The notes beneath the pieces are model-generated. The model was not told where the DNA came from. It did no database searches and worked only from the letters and a program-made list of their open reading frames with translations. From the NCBI GenBank assembly GCA_001770935.1, contig MESI01000127.1, forward strand, positions 20,884-84,883: a stretch of 64,000 nucleotides of DNA. Direction: 5' to 3'. Below, in pieces: positions 36,656 through 46,217 of the stretch (positions are counted from its first letter, which is position 1; each line of letters starts with the position of its first letter). The translations under genes and the position numbers were made by a program. The DNA is from Burkholderiales bacterium RIFCSPLOWO2_12_FULL_61_40 (GTDB lineage: Bacteria > Pseudomonadota > Gammaproteobacteria > Burkholderiales > Burkholderiaceae_C).

Positions 36656-37486
36656 ATGATTTTTCAACGTTTGATCTGGGCCGCACTGGCGGCGGCCCTG
36701 CTGGTGGGCAGTGTGCAAACCGGCGTACAGCGCTGGCAGGCCGCACCGCTGATTTTGTCGGCCGAGGTGTATGAGGACCAGAAGGCCGAAGCGCCCGCAC
36801 CGTCCGAAGCGCTGACGGCCCACACCCATGCCGAAGGTGCTGCACCCGAGCATGCGCATGACCATGGCTCCGCCCAGGAGTGGGCGCCTGAAAACGGCTT
36901 CGAACGCACCGTCTGGACCTGGGTTGCCAATGTCCTGCACGCTTTCAGCATGGCGCTGCTGGTGTTTGCGGTGATGGGGCTGTACCTGTACCGGCGTGGC
37001 GCGGCCCTGGCCTCCTTGCCCCTGGCGGGACTGGTGGCGGCAGCCGGGTGGCTCAGTTTCCATTTCTGGCCTTCGCTGGGGCTGCATGCGGAAATTCCTG
37101 GCATGGACGCAGCGCCCCTGCAGGCGCGCCAAGCCTGGTGGATGCTGGCCGTGGGCAGCGCGGCATTGGCTTGTGCGGTGCTGGGTTTTGCCCGTGCACC
37201 CTGGCGCTGGGCCGTGGCACCCGCACTGCTGGCCTTGCCGTTTGCCGTGGGTGCGCCGCACTTGGCCGGTGATGCGCTGGGCGGTTTTGGCCCCGAGGCG
37301 CACGCGGCGCTGGAGCAATTGGGCCAGCAGTTTGTCTCTGCAACCCATTGGGTGGCGCTGTCGTTTTGGGTCTGTATGGGTGTGGCCTGCGGGCTGGCGT
37401 TTCAACGCTGGTTGCGCCCGGCGCTGTTGGCCGCTTTTGAACAGAACAAGCCGGTGACGGCAACTCCCGCAGGTGTGAATCCATGA
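36656..37486 (+). CDS. cbtA: CbtA-type cobalt transporter
   Basis: IFQRLIWAALAAALLVGSVQTGVQRWQAAPLILSAEVYE; SFHFWPSLGLHAEIPGMDAAPLQARQAWW. Confidence 0.87.
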   Translation: MIFQRLIWAALAAALLVGSVQTGVQRWQAAPLILSAEVYEDQKAEAPAPSEALTAHTHAEGAAPEHAHDHGSAQEWAPENGFERTVWTWVANVLHAFSMALLVFAVMGLYLYRRGAALASLPLAGLVAAAGWLSFHFWPSLGLHAEIPGMDAAPLQARQAWWMLAVGSAALACAVLGFARAPWRWAVAPALLALPFAVGAPHLAGDALGGFGPEAHAALEQLGQQFVSATHWVALSFWVCMGVACGLAFQRWLRPALLAAFEQNKPVTATPAGVNP

Positions 37487-38463
37487 GTGCTTCTGAAGGA
37501 AAAATCATGCTGGTGGGCATTGGCCCCGGCAATGTGGACCACATGACGCAGCGCGCCCGCGCTGCCATTGCGGAAGCGGATGTGGTGGTGGGCTATGTCA
37601 CCTACATCAAGCTGGTGGCCGATTTGCTGGAAGGCAAAGAAGTCATCCGCAAGGGCATGACCGAAGAGCTGGACCGCGCCGTGCACGCATTGGAGCGGGC
37701 CCGCGAAGGCAAAAAGGTCGCCCTCATCTCCAGCGGCGACGCCGGGGTGTATGGCATGGCCGGGCCTACTTATGAGGTGCTGTTCCAGGCGGGCTGGACG
37801 CCGGAGACGGATGTCGAAGTGGAGGTGATTCCGGGCGCCTCGGCCATCAACGCCTGCGCTTCGCTGGTGGGGGCGCCGCTGACGCACGATTTCTGCTCCA
37901 TTTCCCTGTCGGACTTGCTGACGCCCTGGCCCGCCATTGCGCGCCGCCTGGACGCCGTGGCGGCGGCGGACTTTGTGGTGGCCTTGTACAACCCCAAGAG
38001 CGGTCGGCGCACCCAGCAGATACAGCAGGCGCAAAAGCTGTTTTTGCGCCACCGCAGGCCGGATACGCCGGTGGTGGTGGTCAAGTCGGCTTACCGACGG
38101 CGCCAGAACATCGAGTTCACCACGCTGGACAAGATGAGTGATTGCGACATCGGCATGCTGAGTACGGTGTTGATCGGCAACAGCCACACCTTTGTGCGCG
38201 ACGGCCTGATGATCACCCCGCGCGGCTACGACAACAAGTACGAGCTGGCTGGCGACGGCAGCACACGGGAAGGTGAAAAACGCGGGCGATCCCTGTCCAC
38301 CGGCCTGGCAGGCTGGACCGAGAACCTGCGCCTGGACCATGCCGAGGGGGAAAGCATTGCCGAGCTGGCGCTGCGCCACCAATTGCCCGCCGACTACATC
38401 GAGATGGTGCTGAACGCGCCCGCCGACGAAGAGGACGATGTCGCGCTGGAGTCCGAGGAATGA
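37483..38463 (+). CDS. cobJ: Precorrin-3B C17-methyltransferase
   Basis: [69 protein letters not shown]. Confidence 0.93.
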   Translation: MSASEGKIMLVGIGPGNVDHMTQRARAAIAEADVVVGYVTYIKLVADLLEGKEVIRKGMTEELDRAVHALERAREGKKVALISSGDAGVYGMAGPTYEVLFQAGWTPETDVEVEVIPGASAINACASLVGAPLTHDFCSISLSDLLTPWPAIARRLDAVAAADFVVALYNPKSGRRTQQIQQAQKLFLRHRRPDTPVVVVKSAYRRRQNIEFTTLDKMSDCDIGMLSTVLIGNSHTFVRDGLMITPRGYDNKYELAGDGSTREGEKRGRSLSTGLAGWTENLRLDHAEGESIAELALRHQLPADYIEMVLNAPADEEDDVALESEE

Positions 38464-38807
38464 ACCTGGTGGAAAAACCCAAGATTGGCGCCTACAAGCG
38501 CCACCTGCTGGTTTGCACCGGCCCGCGCTGCACCCAGGACGGTGCATCGCAGGCCTTGTTCGACAGCCTGGGCGACAAATTCAAAGCCGCCGGGCTGCAC
38601 GACGGGGAGATGCGTGTCAAGCGCAGCCGCGTCAGTTGCTTTGCCGCCTGCAAGGGCGGCCCGGTGATGTGTGTGCAGCCTGACGGCACCTGGTACTACA
38701 ACGTGACGCCCGCCAACATGGACCGCATCATCGACCAGCACCTGGTCGGCGGTGCGCCGGTGGCGGATTTGGTATTCCACCAGGGACCGGGAGACTGTGA
38801 TGCGTGA
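38460..38807 (+). CDS. (2Fe-2S) ferredoxin-like cobalamin-associated protein
   Basis: [20 protein letters not shown]...[43 protein letters not shown], thioredoxin-like ferredoxin. Confidence 0.88.
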   Translation: MNLVEKPKIGAYKRHLLVCTGPRCTQDGASQALFDSLGDKFKAAGLHDGEMRVKRSRVSCFAACKGGPVMCVQPDGTWYYNVTPANMDRIIDQHLVGGAPVADLVFHQGPGDCDA

Positions 38808-39555
38808 CGCGAATACTTCAACTGGCCAGGGTTTTGTGTCCATCGTCGGCGCGGGCCCCGGCCCGGCCGATTTGATGACCCTGCGGGCGCTGGACCGGCT
38901 GCAACGCGCTGAGGTGGTGGTGCACGACCGCCTGATCGCGCCCGAGGTGCTGGACCTGATCCCGCAGAGCGCCCAGCGCGTCTACGTGGGCAAGGCCGTG
39001 GGCAACCACGCCGTGCCGCAAGAAGGCATTCACACCCTGCTGGTGGAACACGCCCAGCTGGGCAAACGCGTGGTGCGGCTCAAGGGCGGCGATCCTTTTG
39101 TGTTCGGGCGCGGCGGCGAAGAGGTGCAAGCCCTGCAGGCGGCGGGCATTGCGTTTGAGGTGGTGCCCGGCGTGACGGCGGCCAGTGGCTGCTCGGCCTC
39201 GGCGGGCATTCCCCTGACCCACCGCGACATGGCGGGAAGCTGTGTGTTCTTGCCCGGCCACCTGGCCGACGACAATGCCACGCACGACTGGGCCGCCTTG
39301 GCACGCCCCGGCCAGACGCGGGTGTTTTACATGGGGGTGCAGCGCCTGCCCCATATTGCCCAGCAACTCATCAGCCACGGCCTGGCGCCGGATACACCCG
39401 CCGCCATCGTGCGCGACGGCACCCGCGCCACGCAAACCGTGATCGCCTGCAGCCTGACCCGGCTGGTGGAACTGGCGCCTGCCTACGGTCCCCAGCCGGG
39501 CTTGCTCATCATTGGCGAGACGGTGCAACTCAGTCCTGACTACCAGGCAGTTTGA
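38800..39555 (+). CDS. cobA: Uroporphyrinogen-III C-methyltransferase (SUMT)
   Basis: [80 protein letters not shown]. Confidence 0.94.
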   Translation: MRDANTSTGQGFVSIVGAGPGPADLMTLRALDRLQRAEVVVHDRLIAPEVLDLIPQSAQRVYVGKAVGNHAVPQEGIHTLLVEHAQLGKRVVRLKGGDPFVFGRGGEEVQALQAAGIAFEVVPGVTAASGCSASAGIPLTHRDMAGSCVFLPGHLADDNATHDWAALARPGQTRVFYMGVQRLPHIAQQLISHGLAPDTPAAIVRDGTRATQTVIACSLTRLVELAPAYGPQPGLLIIGETVQLSPDYQAV

Positions 39556-39565
39556 TCGGAAGCTC

Positions 39566-40939
39566 ATGCCAAGTTTGAACATCGCAAAGCTGAGATTGCG
39601 GGACTATCGCTGCTTCGATGCGATTGATGTGGAATTTCACGAACAGCTCACCGTACTTGTTGCTTCCAATGGTGTGGGCAAGACTTCCATTCTGGACGCC
39701 ATTGCTGTGGCCTTTGGTCCTTATATCGGGGCCTTTGACGAGGCCACGGGAAAGCACTTTGAACCAAGCGACATACGTCTGGTGCGCGTTCGCGAGACGG
39801 CCAGCAATGAAATGGAATATGCAGCCAAAGGTGTGCGTTTGGAAGCCACAGGATTCATCCCCGGCAGCATGTTCGACGAGTTGGGTGAAGACGCGCCGAC
39901 GGTGTGGAAACGTGCTCTAAGCGGCCCCACCAAGGCAAAGACCACGATGAAGGACGCCAAGGAATTGGGCGACTATGGCAAGCGTCAACAAGACGCTGTG
40001 CGCACACCCGGAGCGGATCCTACGCTGCCTTTGCTGGCGTACTACGGCACAGGTAGATTGTGGCAACAAAAGAAACTCATGGAAGGCAAGCTGCCACGCA
40101 CCTCGCGCACCATTGGCTATGCCGATTGCCTTGATCCTGCATCAAGCTACAAGTCATTCGTCGCGTGGTTTCGTTACTGGAGCACCAACGCCTTCAAAGG
40201 GCAACTGGATGCCAGCAAGGCCGGTCTTGCTTACGAGGCAACCGAGTTTGACCATTACATCGAGTCCGTAAGCGGCGCAGTCAATACCTGTCTGGCTGCG
40301 GCCAAATGGAAAAATATTGCCTACTCCCTGTCACGCGAAGAACTCGTGGCACACCACGACCAATACGGCGAATTGCCCGTTGAACTGCTGAGTGACGGCA
40401 TTCGCAACATGATTGGCATGGTGGCTGACATTGCCTTTCGTGCTACCAAGCTAAATCCGCAGTTCGGTAGCGATGCCGCCAAAAAGACACCCGGTATTGT
40501 GCTGATTGACGAAGTGGACATGCACCTGCACCCGCAATGGCAGCAAGTTGTGCTGCAAAGTCTGACGGCTGCGTTTCCCATGTTGCAGTTCATCGTCACC
40601 ACCCACAGCCCGCAAGTGCTCAGCACCGTCCGGCGTGAGTGCATTCGTGTCATTCGGAAAACCGAAGAGGGATACGAGGCGCAGATGCCTTCCATGAGTC
40701 CTCTGGCCCGTGAAGCGGGTGATGCATTGGCTTATGTGATGGATACGCACGCGCAGCCGCAGATGCCTTTGCTGGAAGAGGTTCGTCAGTACGAACAGCT
40801 CGTCAGAGCCGGGCAGGAAGAGACCGATGTGGCACGCCTGGTGCGTCAGCGGCTGGACGTTGCGGGGTATGAAATCCCGGAAAGCAGCCTTGTCACTTGG
40901 CGCTTTCTCGCTTCACGCAACATGCGTTCGGGAGTGTGA
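39566..40939 (+). CDS. Septu-like defence ATPase (PtuA-like, AAA_21/SbcC-like)
   Basis: LRDYRCFDAIDVEFHEQLTVLVASNGVGKTSILDAIAVAFG Walker A; GIVLIDEVDMHLHPQWQQVVLQSLTAAFPMLQFIVTTHSPQVLSTV; paired with HNH gene. Confidence 0.82.
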   Translation: MPSLNIAKLRLRDYRCFDAIDVEFHEQLTVLVASNGVGKTSILDAIAVAFGPYIGAFDEATGKHFEPSDIRLVRVRETASNEMEYAAKGVRLEATGFIPGSMFDELGEDAPTVWKRALSGPTKAKTTMKDAKELGDYGKRQQDAVRTPGADPTLPLLAYYGTGRLWQQKKLMEGKLPRTSRTIGYADCLDPASSYKSFVAWFRYWSTNAFKGQLDASKAGLAYEATEFDHYIESVSGAVNTCLAAAKWKNIAYSLSREELVAHHDQYGELPVELLSDGIRNMIGMVADIAFRATKLNPQFGSDAAKKTPGIVLIDEVDMHLHPQWQQVVLQSLTAAFPMLQFIVTTHSPQVLSTVRRECIRVIRKTEEGYEAQMPSMSPLAREAGDALAYVMDTHAQPQMPLLEEVRQYEQLVRAGQEETDVARLVRQRLDVAGYEIPESSLVTWRFLASRNMRSGV

Positions 40940-40942
40940 AGC

Positions 40943-41530
40943 ATGGTTGAGTTGCAACACCGTGCCGCCATCCCCTTTGAGCTGCACAGTTTCCTGCAAG
41001 CGCATCCCCGTGCCGGAGTGGCCGCCTTTGATAGCATGGAATTTCAGCTTGCCAAGCGGGCGGTTAGAGCCGCGCTCAACACAGATCAGAACGGGCTCTG
41101 CGTTTACTGCGAACGCAGGCTGGCGGCTGACGAGGGTCAGCTAGAGCACATCAAACCCAAGGGCGGGCCGAATGCGCACCCCTTGCTGTGCTTTACCTAT
41201 ACGAACTTTGCCCATGGCTGCATCAACGACCGCACCTGCGGCCAGAAGAAAAAGAATGGCCTTTTACCCATTGAACCCGGCCCTAATTGCAATGCAGACT
41301 GGACGCTTTCGACCGATGGCGCCATCGAACCCACGAGCAATCAGACCCGAGCCCGCAAGCATGCCGTCCGGCAAACGCGCGACATGCTGGGCTTGAACAA
41401 CGCTGCACTGATGCTCGAACGCAGGAGATTTCTGGACGCTTTTGTCAGGGTTTTGCGAGAAACTCCAAATGACAGCCACCAATTTTTGGGCCTTGTGCCT
41501 TTTCGCCACATTCTTGGCACGGTTTTGTGA
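40943..41530 (+). CDS. HNH-type nuclease (TIGR02646/PtuB-like)
   Basis: [52 protein letters not shown], CxxC + LEHIKPK HNH core. Confidence 0.82.
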   Translation: MVELQHRAAIPFELHSFLQAHPRAGVAAFDSMEFQLAKRAVRAALNTDQNGLCVYCERRLAADEGQLEHIKPKGGPNAHPLLCFTYTNFAHGCINDRTCGQKKKNGLLPIEPGPNCNADWTLSTDGAIEPTSNQTRARKHAVRQTRDMLGLNNAALMLERRRFLDAFVRVLRETPNDSHQFLGLVPFRHILGTVL

Positions 41531-41553
41531 ATACCCCTTTCAAAAGTTCCCTC

Positions 41554-42123
41554 ATGCAAATTGAAACTCCCCCCTCGGTCAAGCCCTACGACAAAGCCGA
41601 GGGCGAGCGCCGGGGCCTGGTCATCGTCAACACCGGCGACGGCAAAGGCAAGAGCACCGCAGCTTTCGGCCTGGCCCTGCGCGCGCACGGGCGCGGCAAG
41701 GCGGTCAGGATTTTCCAGTTCATGAAGGTGCCCAGCGCCCGTTTTGGTGAGCACCGCATGTTCGAGCAACTGGGGATTCCCATTGAAGGCCTGGGCGACG
41801 GTTTCAGCTGGAAAAGCCAGGACCTGGAGCATTCGGCCGAACTGGCGCGGCTGGGTTGGCAAAAGGCCAAAGCGGCCATTCTGAGCGGTGACTACTTCAT
41901 GGTCACCCTCGATGAAATCACCTACCCGCTGATCTACGGCTGGATGCCGCTGGACGACGTGCTGGAGACCCTGCGCAGCCGCCCCAGCCAGGTGCATGTG
42001 GTGCTGACCGGGCGGCGCTGCCCACCCGAGATCATTGAACTGGCCGACACCGTGACCGAAATGACCCTGATCAAACACGCCTTCAAAGCGGGTATCCCAG
42101 CGCAACGTGGCATCGAAGACTGA
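41554..42123 (+). CDS. cobO: Cob(I)yrinic acid a,c-diamide adenosyltransferase
   Basis: [42 protein letters not shown] extends to a GTG at 41527 that overlaps the upstream stop. Confidence 0.95.
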   Translation: MQIETPPSVKPYDKAEGERRGLVIVNTGDGKGKSTAAFGLALRAHGRGKAVRIFQFMKVPSARFGEHRMFEQLGIPIEGLGDGFSWKSQDLEHSAELARLGWQKAKAAILSGDYFMVTLDEITYPLIYGWMPLDDVLETLRSRPSQVHVVLTGRRCPPEIIELADTVTEMTLIKHAFKAGIPAQRGIED

Positions 42124-42142
42124 TTCCCAGGAAGACACCAGC

Positions 42143-43186
42143 ATGAACACCTCCAGCACCCACACCCCGGCACCCGAGCAGACCCTGCATTTCCACGCCC
42201 CCCACAAGTCCCCCGCCGCGCGCCACGCAGTGGCCCAGCGGGTGTGGACGGTGGAAGAGGTGCAGGCACTCCTGGAGATGCCGTTTTCCGACCTGATTTT
42301 TCAGGCCCAGACGGTGCACCGCGCCCACTTTGACCCGCAGCTGGTGGAGTTGGCCACACTCCTGTCGGTGAAAACCGGCGGCTGCCCAGAAGACTGCGGC
42401 TACTGCCCGCAGTCGGTGCACTTTGACACCGGTGTCGAGGCCGGCAAACTCATGGGTGTGGACGCGGTGCGCAGCGCCGCCCTGGAGGCCAAGGCGGCGG
42501 GCGCCACGCGTTTTTGCATGGGTGCCGCCTGGCGCGCTCCCAAGGACCGCGACGTGGAGGCCGTGGCCGAGTTGGTCAAGGCGGTGAAGGGCACCGGGCT
42601 GGAAGCCTGCTGCACCCTGGGCATGCTGGCCGAGGGCCATGCCGAGATCCTGCGCGATGCGGGGCTGGACTACTACAACCACAACCTGGACAGCGCCCCC
42701 GACTTCTACGGCGACGTCATCACCACCCGCGACTTCCAGGACCGCCTGGACACCCTGGTGCGCGTGCGCAACGCGGGTGTCAGCGTGTGCTGCGGCGGCA
42801 TTGTGGGCATGGGCGAGTCGCGTCTGCAGCGCGCCGGCCTGATTGCCGAGCTGGCCAACCTGGCGCCGTACCCCGAGTCGGTGCCGATCAACCATTTGGT
42901 GAAGGTGGAAGGCACACCGCTGGCCGATCAGCCCGACTTGGACCCGCTGGAATTCGTGCGCACCATTGCCGTGGCGCGCATCACCATGCCCAAGGCACGG
43001 GTGCGCCTGTCGGCCGGGCGCCAAAGCATGGGCGACGCGGTGCAAGCCCTGTGCTTTGTGGCCGGCGCCAATTCCATTTTTTATGGTGACAAGCTGCTCA
43101 CCACGCCCAACCCCCAGGGCAATGCCGATTTGGAACTGCTGGCGCGCCTGGGTCTGAAGACCGGCCACCCGATGCCCCGCGACTGA
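42143..43186 (+). CDS. bioB: Biotin synthase
   Basis: [17 protein letters not shown] radical SAM motif; [29 protein letters not shown]. Confidence 0.96.
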   Translation: MNTSSTHTPAPEQTLHFHAPHKSPAARHAVAQRVWTVEEVQALLEMPFSDLIFQAQTVHRAHFDPQLVELATLLSVKTGGCPEDCGYCPQSVHFDTGVEAGKLMGVDAVRSAALEAKAAGATRFCMGAAWRAPKDRDVEAVAELVKAVKGTGLEACCTLGMLAEGHAEILRDAGLDYYNHNLDSAPDFYGDVITTRDFQDRLDTLVRVRNAGVSVCCGGIVGMGESRLQRAGLIAELANLAPYPESVPINHLVKVEGTPLADQPDLDPLEFVRTIAVARITMPKARVRLSAGRQSMGDAVQALCFVAGANSIFYGDKLLTTPNPQGNADLELLARLGLKTGHPMPRD

Positions 43187-43203
43187 TACCCAGACGAGCC
43201 ACC

Positions 43204-44262
43204 TTGGATTTTCTGGTCCCGATTTTTTCGCCCTGGAGTGCGCAGGCCTTGCCCGCCTGGGGCCTGGGCCTGGCCGTGCTGGTGGCGCTGGGGGTGGACC
43301 GCTGGCTGGGCGAACCCCCGGTACGCTTGCACCCCGTGGTATGGATCGGGAATTACCTGGGCTGGGCCGGGAAACGGTTGCAGCGTCTCACCCGGCAAGG
43401 CCTGGACGAGGCCCCGGATTACAAGGCATTTTGGCTTGGAGCCCTTGCCTGGTGTGCGGGGGCAGCTCTTGTTTTGATAGCATCAGTGCTCTTGCAGTGG
43501 GCGACGCTGCTGGCGCTGGCAATGCCTGGGCCGGGCCACTGGGAACGCTTGGGCGGCACCCTGCTGGCAGCGCTGCTGCTGGGCGTCTTACTCAAACCTT
43601 TGCTGGCCTGGACGCTGCTTAAAAACGAAGTGCTGGCGGTGGAACAAGCCCTGGCGCCGGAGCAGGGCGGTTCCCTGGCCGCCGGACGCGAGCGCCTGCG
43701 CTGGCTGGTCAGCCGCGATGTCAGCCAGCTCACCGAAGCCCAGGTGCGCGAAAGTGCCATCGAGACCCTGGCCGAAAACCTCAACGACTCGGTGGTGGCG
43801 CCACTTTTCTGGTTTGCGCTGCTGGGCCTGCCGGGTGCGGCGCTGTACCGCTTTGCCAACACCGCCGACGCCATGTGGGGCTACCGGGGGCTGTACCAGG
43901 GCCACAACTGGGAATGGGCTGGCAAGTGGGCTGCCCGCGCCGACGATATCCTGAGCTGGTTGCCCGCGCGCCTCACTGCACTGCTGTTGGTGCTGGCGGC
44001 GGGCGGAGTGTCGCTAGACCAGCTGAAATGCGAGGCCCGGCGCACTGCCTCCCCCAACAGCGGCTGGCCCATGGCCGCCATGGCCTTGGGCTTGGGCGTG
44101 TGCCTGCACAAGCCCGGCGTGTATGCGCTCAACGCCCAGGGCCGTGCGCCGGGGCGCCAGGATACCCAGCGGGCTATTGTTTATGCATCAAATGGGCTTC
44201 TAGCCCTTGTAGGTATTGCGCAAGCAGCTATTGTTTTAATAGCGATTAAGGGGCTGGTATGA
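43204..44262 (+). CDS. cobD: Adenosylcobinamide-phosphate synthase (CobD/CbiB)
   Basis: VDRWLGEPPVRLHPVVWIGNYL; ESAIETLAENLNDSVVAPLFWFALLGLPGAALYRFANTADAMWGYR. Confidence 0.94.
   Translation: MDFLVPIFSPWSAQALPAWGLGLAVLVALGVDRWLGEPPVRLHPVVWIGNYLGWAGKRLQRLTRQGLDEAPDYKAFWLGALAWCAGAALVLIASVLLQWATLLALAMPGPGHWERLGGTLLAALLLGVLLKPLLAWTLLKNEVLAVEQALAPEQGGSLAAGRERLRWLVSRDVSQLTEAQVRESAIETLAENLNDSVVAPLFWFALLGLPGAALYRFANTADAMWGYRGLYQGHNWEWAGKWAARADDILSWLPARLTALLLVLAAGGVSLDQLKCEARRTASPNSGWPMAAMALGLGVCLHKPGVYALNAQGRAPGRQDTQRAIVYASNGLLALVGIAQAAIVLIAIKGLV
43427..43482 (+). repeat. ~55-bp dispersed repeat (family A) within cobD, copy 1
   Basis: CATTTTGGCTTGGAGCCCTTGCCTGGTGTGCGGGGGCAGCTCTTGTTTTGATAGCA, degenerate copy of the family. 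Confidence 0.7.
44189..44244 (+). repeat. ~55-bp dispersed repeat (family A) at the 3' end of cobD, copy 2
   Basis: CAAATGGGCTTCTAGCCCTTGTAGGTATTGCGCAAGCAGCTATTGTTTTAATAGCG. Confidence 0.88.
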
Positions 44263-45341
44263 GTGGTTTGGATAGGCCGGGAAACAAGCCCGTGCCGCTA
44301 CCCGCACGCCTGCACGGCGGCCCCGACGCCGCTGGCGTGCCGCGTTTTGATTTTTCCACCAACAGCAACGCCTGTGGCCCCTGTCCGGCGGTTGCCACGG
44401 CTTTGCAGCAGGCCGATGCGACCCGTTACCCGGACCCCCACTACACACGGTTGCGCACCGCATTGGCGGCTTTCCATGGGGTGGATGCGCAGCGTGTGGT
44501 GCTGGCAGGCAGCGCCAGCGAATTCATATTCCGCATCACGGCCTGGGTGGCGCAGCATGGTGCGCGGCGGGCAGGGCGCAAAGTGTGCGTGCCACCCCAC
44601 GCCTATGGCGACTACGCCCAGGCCGCCCAGGCCTGGGGCCTGGGATTGACCACCAAGCCCGCAGCGGCGCAACTCATCTGGGCCTGTGAGCCCTCCAGCC
44701 CGCTGGGCGGGACGCACACCCATTGGCCCGCATGGTTGGTCGACGCTGCTTTGCCCTTGGCGGCCCCCCCCTCCGAACCGGATTCCGCACCCCAGGCCAC
44801 CCCGCTGGTGCTGGACTGCGCCTACGCGCCGCTGCGCCTGAGCGGAGCGCCCACGCTGGACGCGCAGCAGATGGCCTGCGTCTGGCAGATGTATTCCCCC
44901 AACAAAGCCCTGGGCCTGACCGGTGTGCGCGCCGCCTATGCCATCGCCCCGCTGGGCGCCGAGGACGCAGCCGCTGAGTTGGAGCGGCTGGCGCCCTCCT
45001 GGCCGCTGGGCGCGCACGGTGTAGCGCTATTGCAAACCTGGGTGCAGCCCGAGGTGCAGACCTGGCTGACCGAGAGCCTGCACACCCTGCGCCGCTGGAA
45101 AACCATGCAAATCGACATGCTGAAAGCCCTGGGCTGGACCTGCCTGCCCAGCGACACCAATTTCTTCTGCGCCCACCCGGCCAACACCGACGGCCTGGCC
45201 GCTGAGTTGAAGCGGCTGCGCGCGGCAGGCATCAAGCTGCGCGACGCCACGTCCTTCGGCCTGCCCGGCCATGTGCGCCTGAGCGTGCAGCCGCCGGTGG
45301 CGCAGGATGCCTTGCGGGTGGCGCTTGGTGTGGCGAATTGA
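44259..45341 (+). CDS. cobC: L-threonine-O-3-phosphate decarboxylase / aminotransferase-like cobalamin enzyme
   Basis: FDFSTNSNACGPCPAVATALQQADATRYPDPHYTRLRTALAAFHGV; PLP Lys region YSPNKALGLTGVRAAYAI. Confidence 0.9.
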   Translation: MSGLDRPGNKPVPLPARLHGGPDAAGVPRFDFSTNSNACGPCPAVATALQQADATRYPDPHYTRLRTALAAFHGVDAQRVVLAGSASEFIFRITAWVAQHGARRAGRKVCVPPHAYGDYAQAAQAWGLGLTTKPAAAQLIWACEPSSPLGGTHTHWPAWLVDAALPLAAPPSEPDSAPQATPLVLDCAYAPLRLSGAPTLDAQQMACVWQMYSPNKALGLTGVRAAYAIAPLGAEDAAAELERLAPSWPLGAHGVALLQTWVQPEVQTWLTESLHTLRRWKTMQIDMLKALGWTCLPSDTNFFCAHPANTDGLAAELKRLRAAGIKLRDATSFGLPGHVRLSVQPPVAQDALRVALGVAN

Positions 45342-45342
45342 C

Positions 45343-45369
45343 GTACAATTTTGCAAACAGGAGTTGTAC
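45343..45369. promoter_or_regulatory. Candidate operator of tacAT
   Basis: GTACAA-N15-TTGTAC inverted repeat ending just before the tacA ATG (45371). Confidence 0.5.
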
Positions 45370-45370
45370 C

Positions 45371-45640
45371 ATGCCATCCTCTCGCGCCCCTACGGAATCT
45401 GCCCGCATCAACTTGCGCACCAGCTATGAAGTTAAGGAAATGATCGAACGTGCGGCGGCGATCACGGGTTCGACGGTGTCTAGTTTTATTTCCCAGAGCA
45501 TGTACGAAACATCTAGCCGCATCGTGGCGGATACAGACACACTCCTGCTTTCTGCCGATGCGTTTGATGCCTTTGTCGCAAGGTGCGAAAACCCGCCAGA
45601 ACCCAACGAGGCGCTGAAAAAACTCATGGCATTGCGCTGA
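45371..45640 (+). CDS. tacA: DUF1778/TacA-type antitoxin
   Basis: RINLRTSYEVKEMIERAAAITGSTVSSFISQSMYETSSRIV...LSADAFDAFVARCENPPEPNEALKKLM. Confidence 0.88.
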   Translation: MPSSRAPTESARINLRTSYEVKEMIERAAAITGSTVSSFISQSMYETSSRIVADTDTLLLSADAFDAFVARCENPPEPNEALKKLMALR

Positions 45641-46138
45641 ATGCCCATACGTATTGAGCGCTTGGCTGTCCATCACCAGCGTGCTGGTTTTGATTGCGGC
45701 GAGTCTGCCCTGAACGAGTTTTTGCACCGTCAAGCGAACCAGTTGGCTCGCAAAGGGTTTGGCAAAACCTATGTGGCCTTGGCGGACGATGGCGTTGCGG
45801 TGGTGGGCTTTGTTACCGTCAGTGCGGGTCAGGTTCAAACCCGGCAACTACCGCCGCACTCCAAGCTGCCGCGTTACCCGGCGCCGGTGTTGCGCATCGG
45901 CCGCCTAGCCGTGGATCGGCGTGAACAGGGGCGCGGCACGGGTCAGCAATTGATGTCCTTCGCTTTGCAATTGGCTTTGGAGTTTGCCGGTGTGGTTGGT
46001 ATCTACGCCGTGGTGGTGGATGCCAAGCATGAAAAAGCCAAGGCGTTTTATGAAACGCTTGGCTTTACAGCCACACTGGATAACCCTTTGTGTCTGTATT
46101 TGCCGGTATCGACCTTGCAAAAGTTGCCTGCGACGTAA
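45641..46138 (+). CDS. tacT: GNAT-family toxin (TacT-like)
   Basis: FDCGESALNEFLHRQANQLARKGFGKTYVALADDG...RIGRLAVDRREQGRGTGQQLMSFAL; immediately follows tacA. Confidence 0.88.
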   Translation: MPIRIERLAVHHQRAGFDCGESALNEFLHRQANQLARKGFGKTYVALADDGVAVVGFVTVSAGQVQTRQLPPHSKLPRYPAPVLRIGRLAVDRREQGRGTGQQLMSFALQLALEFAGVVGIYAVVVDAKHEKAKAFYETLGFTATLDNPLCLYLPVSTLQKLPAT

Positions 46139-46217
46139 TGCGGTTTTGATAGGAGTCCCATGCGCGTGAAGCCCCTGAGTTATTTGCAAAACCTGTACAG
46201 GTCCTCTGGAGTGCGCC

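Noticed and set aside
39566-41530. Retron with PtuAB-like effector
   Set aside because: No reverse transcriptase ORF or msr/msd-like sequence nearby, so a standalone Septu-like pair is the simpler call.
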